From the NCBI GenBank assembly GCA_011372825.1, contig DSAK01000163.1, forward strand, positions 1-8,603: 8,603 nt of DNA, in the 5' to 3' direction. The notes below the pieces were generated by a model. That model was not told the origin of the DNA and ran no database searches. It worked only from the letters and a program-made list of their open reading frames with translations. Positions 5,478 to 8,603 of the stretch are shown here, piece after piece. The stretch comes from Campylobacterota bacterium. GTDB taxonomy: Bacteria > Campylobacterota > Campylobacteria > Campylobacterales > Sulfurovaceae. Every line of letters begins with the position of its first letter. Positions within the stretch are counted from its first letter, which is position 1. The position numbers and the translations under genes were made by a program.

Positions 5478-5714
5478 TTAAATTTCAATTAGGAATAGCT
5501 GGCTAAGAATATGCAGCGTGTAGCTAAGGTGTTTGTGTTGTCTATACTCATCTTTTGTGTTCTTTGTCCATTTTCTTACCAAGAGTCTCTCTTTCCCTGC
5601 TTCACCTAAGAGGTTTAAGTTGTTTTGTTTGTCTTGGGAAGCAACACTAACAAAAGATGCACTATTGGCAATCGTAGCAATTGCTACTGATGCTAGAACT
5701 ATTTTTTTAATCAT
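5478..5714 (-). CDS. Small protein with an N-terminal signal peptide, 78 aa, unknown function
   Basis: The start ATG (5712-5714) overlaps the stop of the transglycosylase gene as ATGA and is preceded by AAGGAG about 9 nt upstream, so both the start and the reading frame are well supported. Residues 1-26 look like a Sec signal peptide: MIKK, then a hydrophobic alanine/valine-rich stretch, then VSVAS as a plausible cleavage site. The mature part is about 50 residues, polar and basic (KERLLVRKWTKNTK), with one mildly hydrophobic C-terminal stretch (YTLHILSQLFLIEI). There are no cysteines, so it is not an obvious lipoprotein. It lacks the two membrane helices of a VirB2-type pilin. Coupling to a lytic transglycosylase suggests a periplasmic role in the same process. 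The C-terminal end reads unlike the rest, so a frameshifted terminus cannot be excluded. Confidence 0.65.
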   Translation of the reverse strand: MIKKIVLASVAIATIANSASFVSVASQDKQNNLNLLGEAGKERLLVRKWTKNTKDEYRQHKHLSYTLHILSQLFLIEI

Positions 5715-6355
5715 TTTGGCGTCTCCTTGAAATACATGATATAGTGTTTCTTAAACCTTTCCCAGTAGGGTTTATAATTCTTATTTTTCCCTTGTAGTGC
5801 TCTTTTGAGGTTTTTCACGCCTCGATTATAGCACTCTACTCGGTTGGGTGTCGTCTTGAAGTGATGCCGACAATCGTTATATACTATTGCGGCTTTTTCT
5901 AGGTTTTTTTCTGGCACAAACATCTCCTCAACCTCATCAAGCGTAAAGTTCCATGTATTGATCTGCATGAGACCAACATCGAAACTGAATTTATATTTTT
6001 CGAGCAACCCTATGATTAATATAGCATCCTCATAGTCGTTTGGATAGATTGAAATAAGACTTTTCTTCGAATGATAGGTTTTTCGATCTCCAAACACTAC
6101 TCTAATATTCAAAGAGCGTAGTTTTGATAATATTTCAGCACTCTCTCTACTTGTCTCTACCGCAATGGCAAGAGGCTCAAAGTTGCTTTCTATGCTTGCG
6201 ATAGTATAAAGGATCTCTGGTTTAATATTGTAGTTTTTCGCAACTTTTATCATGGCTTCTCCCACCTCTTTTTCGCTAAATGTTTTAGCACTCGCTACGC
6301 TTGTGAAGCAGAATAGATGTATCGCAAAAATCGTTGAAAAGAGGTGCTTGATCAT
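5711..6355 (-). CDS. Secreted lytic transglycosylase, SLT fold, VirB1-like
   Basis: A 214-aa protein predicted to cleave the glycan strands of peptidoglycan in the periplasm. Residues 1-23 are a Sec signal peptide ending SVASA, with cleavage likely before KTF. The SLT signatures are visible: IASIESNF, with catalytic Glu at residue 56; DVGLMQIN at 126-133; and an AAIVYN segment at 155-160, the usual A-x-x-Y-N of the fold, followed by a C-terminal YNRG (176-179). About 75 residues separate the catalytic Glu from GLMQIN. This is long for a Slt70-type domain but in keeping with T4SS-associated VirB1-like enzymes, which carry an insertion there. Such enzymes open the cell wall for conjugation machinery. 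The start overlaps the stop of the DHH gene as ATGA and lacks a good Shine-Dalgarno site, so translation is probably coupled. A phage-type or housekeeping murein hydrolase is the alternative. Confidence 0.88.
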   Translation of the reverse strand: MIKHLFSTIFAIHLFCFTSVASAKTFSEKEVGEAMIKVAKNYNIKPEILYTIASIESNFEPLAIAVETSRESAEILSKLRSLNIRVVFGDRKTYHSKKSLISIYPNDYEDAILIIGLLEKYKFSFDVGLMQINTWNFTLDEVEEMFVPEKNLEKAAIVYNDCRHHFKTTPNRVECYNRGVKNLKRALQGKNKNYKPYWERFKKHYIMYFKETPK

Positions 6356-8603
6356 TGTTTTACTGTTCCCGTTGCCTTATTGGCTTGCTTGGTTGCGTTA
6401 TTAGTATTAGCTTTGCGCTCTATTGCTGCATCTTTTTCGTGCTTAATAACTATCTGTTTTGCCTCCTTAACAAAAGGGATATACTCTTTACAGCCAAATT
6501 TTTCTACTATAATCATATTAATAAAGAGATAAAACTCTGGCTTTTTTTCTTTGAGATTTGCTATGCCCGTTCCCAATCCGTTTTTGGGGAAAACTATCTG
6601 TTTCCCTTTGAGAAAATGTTTCTTGTGTAGAGTATCTAATGCCTCTGCAATAGCTTGTGACTCCTCTTGCTCATGCTCCTTTTTCCCAAAAAATGCCTCC
6701 TCTATTTTGCTAGGGAGTCTCCTTGTTGGAATCCCATGTGTGTTTTTAAGATGGCACAAATCACCCCCCTCTTCTGCTTCTTTTTTAATGAGACTATCTT
6801 CAAATACAAATATTGTGCCTGGATTTTGTTTTACTATTTCGACTGTCATTTTCTCTATAACTTTTGGTGCAATGAGTTCTATGTTTTCCTTAACCTCTGC
6901 TTTAATATATTCTTTTTGCTCCTTTTCTGTGCCTAATATAAAGTCTTCGTCAAGTTCAACTGCGTCTCTAATCTCCTCTGCCAGAATGACACTACTGAGG
7001 TAGTCTTGTTTATTTTTAAATACACCAAAGAAAGAGGCTTTCCCGTTTGTAGTAAGTTCCATGAGAAGTATTCGTTCATCACTCCCAAATATTTGACTTT
7101 GAGTATCGAAAATTATCCCATCTACAAGAAAATCGACACTTTCTCCTGTATCTGGATCTTTAATCCCTACGTTTTGCCATTTTGATGCCCACTCTGATAT
7201 CCCAGAATAGGCATATCCTGCCACGGGCACATAGAGTCTTTTACTAAACTCTGCCCCCCTGCTTCTTGTTTTAAAAATTTCTAACAACGCTTTGTATTGA
7301 GAGACAGAAACTGGCTTGTTTGTTATGATTTCAGTTTTTTTTCTGAGTGCTTTGAGGTTGTGTCTTTTTGAATATTCCTCCACTAAGTCCTTAACAAGCT
7401 TTACTGCTTCTTCTGTGGTTTTTTTGCCTGTTATCTTTATTGTTCCACCACACGCATTAGGGTGCCCACCATAAAATTGCTCTGGTGTATATTTGCTTTT
7501 ATCTACAATCTCTTGATGATCAAATAGGTAGGCTAGAATATCTTTAACATTATCCCCTCTTGCACTTATTGCGATATCTCCATTTTTTTTGGTGGTAGCG
7601 CACAGTGTGGGCATAAGGTTTTGCCCAATACTAATTCTATTGGCAATTAAACCTGAAAGTCTATGTGGCATTTTAGGGTTAAAATAAAATGCGTATCCTC
7701 TATCGCTTTCTTGTTTGTGGTTTTTATTGTAATCGGTGAGAAAAACACGAACCATTTCTTTTTTCTTTTTGTTAACCTCAGCAAGGACGGCATCAACTTT
7801 CATCCACTGTTCCATATTTGAAGGAGTGATCCACTCAACAATCATATTGAGATTAAAATTTTCATGCCAATCGATACTTTTTAGGGTCTTTGGCTCAAAA
7901 ACTCCCTTCATCCTTGAGCCGCTGTTCCCTACCGAAATGAGATTAAAGGAGAAAGAGAAAGCACTATCGTCTCCTCTGAGTTTGGAATAAAAAGGAAGTT
8001 CACTTTCACTAAAAGCTCCTGCCTCCCTTACGGAGGTAAAGAAACTTCGATTATTTTTATCCCATATAGCCATATCCGAAATAAGTGTTTGTGCGGCGAT
8101 CCCCTTTAATGCCATCATAAACCTTGGATTACGATACTTCTCTTTGTACCCTGGAAATAAATCGGTTTTAATGAGTGTTCTGTCTATGTTTGAAATAAAA
8201 TCAAAGACAATTTTTCCCCCACTTGTACCATAGGTAAGCGTGTCTCTCCTTCCAGTATTGGGGTTAATGATGTAGGGTTGCATGTTTTTACTTGGGTGAT
8301 GATCCAATACCAGTAGTCCACGAAGTCCATTTCTTACTACTTCTGAATCCGAACCGTTATCAACAGTAATGACTAAACTGTTGCCCTCTTGAATCATTTT
8401 TTCAAACTCTTTTATAGTTAGACCAAAACCATCTTCTGGATCCGCAATGGTATAGCGAATAAGTTTTGAACCTGCCTCTTCGCCATGTACAATTTTGTAC
8501 AGTTTCTCTAAATACCTATATAGGATGACGGTTGAACATAGCCCATCATAATCATAGTCCCCAAAAATCATTATTTTTTTCCCATTGATAATATGTTTAA
8601 GGA
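6352..8603 (-). CDS. DHH-family (RecJ-like) phosphoesterase with long C-terminal extension, 5' end beyond the window
   Basis: The frame is open to the right edge. The first in-window Met (8569-8571) is internal, because LKHIINGKKI directly upstream belongs to the beta-strand before the DHH motif. Residues below are numbered from that Met. Motif I is GDYDYDG (4-10), motif II is TVDNGS (69-74), motif III is LDHH (89-92), and an Asp in SDMAIWD (166) is a motif-IV candidate. A DHHA1-type substrate-binding motif, GGHPNACGG, is at 368-376. This is the RecJ/DHH metal-dependent phosphoesterase core, acting on ssDNA or small nucleotides, and all metal ligands appear intact. Some 330 residues follow. 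Residues about 584-694 carry GIPTRR (613-618) and GLGTGIA (665-671), a pattern I know from a phage and bacterial domain of unknown function. The end is a Lys/Asn/Thr/Ala-rich disordered tail. The stop is coupled to the transglycosylase start. The likely role is nucleic-acid processing for a mobile element. Confidence 0.9.
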   Translation of the reverse strand, partial: LKHIINGKKIMIFGDYDYDGLCSTVILYRYLEKLYKIVHGEEAGSKLIRYTIADPEDGFGLTIKEFEKMIQEGNSLVITVDNGSDSEVVRNGLRGLLVLDHHPSKNMQPYIINPNTGRRDTLTYGTSGGKIVFDFISNIDRTLIKTDLFPGYKEKYRNPRFMMALKGIAAQTLISDMAIWDKNNRSFFTSVREAGAFSESELPFYSKLRGDDSAFSFSFNLISVGNSGSRMKGVFEPKTLKSIDWHENFNLNMIVEWITPSNMEQWMKVDAVLAEVNKKKKEMVRVFLTDYNKNHKQESDRGYAFYFNPKMPHRLSGLIANRISIGQNLMPTLCATTKKNGDIAISARGDNVKDILAYLFDHQEIVDKSKYTPEQFYGGHPNACGGTIKITGKKTTEEAVKLVKDLVEEYSKRHNLKALRKKTEIITNKPVSVSQYKALLEIFKTRSRGAEFSKRLYVPVAGYAYSGISEWASKWQNVGIKDPDTGESVDFLVDGIIFDTQSQIFGSDERILLMELTTNGKASFFGVFKNKQDYLSSVILAEEIRDAVELDEDFILGTEKEQKEYIKAEVKENIELIAPKVIEKMTVEIVKQNPGTIFVFEDSLIKKEAEEGGDLCHLKNTHGIPTRRLPSKIEEAFFGKKEHEQEESQAIAEALDTLHKKHFLKGKQIVFPKNGLGTGIANLKEKKPEFYLFINMIIVEKFGCKEYIPFVKEAKQIVIKHEKDAAIERKANTNNATKQANKATGTVKQ

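Noticed and set aside
6551..7003. + strand open frame of 150 codons inside the DHH gene
   Set aside because: It is antisense to a gene with clear conserved motifs, and its Ser/Phe-rich, low-complexity translation is typical of a shadow frame.

Overview
The window looks like accessory DNA from an A+T-rich Gram-negative bacterium, most likely part of an integrated conjugative element, a plasmid or another mobile island. The bacterial assignment rests on Shine-Dalgarno sites, 4-nt ATGA gene overlaps, a secreted lytic transglycosylase of the VirB1-like type and an IS200/IS605-type transposon end. The composition and the tnpB remnant would fit Campylobacterota, but I cannot establish the taxon from the sequence alone.

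Layout. At the left edge, on the + strand, is the C-terminus of a TnpB (RNA-guided nuclease of IS200/IS605 elements), which runs into a strong hairpin that should be the transposon right end and the 3' part of its omega RNA. Next on + is a 70-aa protein with two CxxCxGxG zinc-binding knuckles. It ends at a perfect 11-bp stem that separates it from everything else. The rest of the window is on the - strand. Read in transcription order it holds: (i) a DHH/RecJ-type phosphoesterase, 5'-truncated by the window edge, with a long extra C-terminus ending in a phage-type GIPTxR/GLGTGxA domain; (ii) a secreted SLT-fold lytic transglycosylase; (iii) a 78-aa protein with a signal peptide; (iv) a 477-aa ankyrin-repeat protein; (v) a 441-aa ankyrin-repeat protein; (vi) a 637-aa protein of no recognised family.

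Genes i-iii overlap by ATGA at both junctions and form one translationally coupled unit. Gene iv has its own strong ribosome-binding site and promoter-like leader and is followed by a hairpin. Genes v and vi overlap by 11 nt, so the unknown 637-aa protein is probably made together with an ankyrin partner. The leaders of iv and v are recognisably homologous, so the two ankyrin genes look like a duplicated pair.

The most unusual content is the ankyrin pair. The repeats are 30 residues long instead of 33 and lack the usual GxTPLH segment. That form is best known from Mimivirus-type giant-virus ankyrin proteins. The DNA shows recent exchange within and between the two genes: a 56-nt block is identical in both, and 58-, 42- and 30-nt blocks are identical within single genes. 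The second point of interest is the domain architecture of the DHH protein. The third is the pairing of an ankyrin gene with the unknown 637-aa gene as a possible two-component system.
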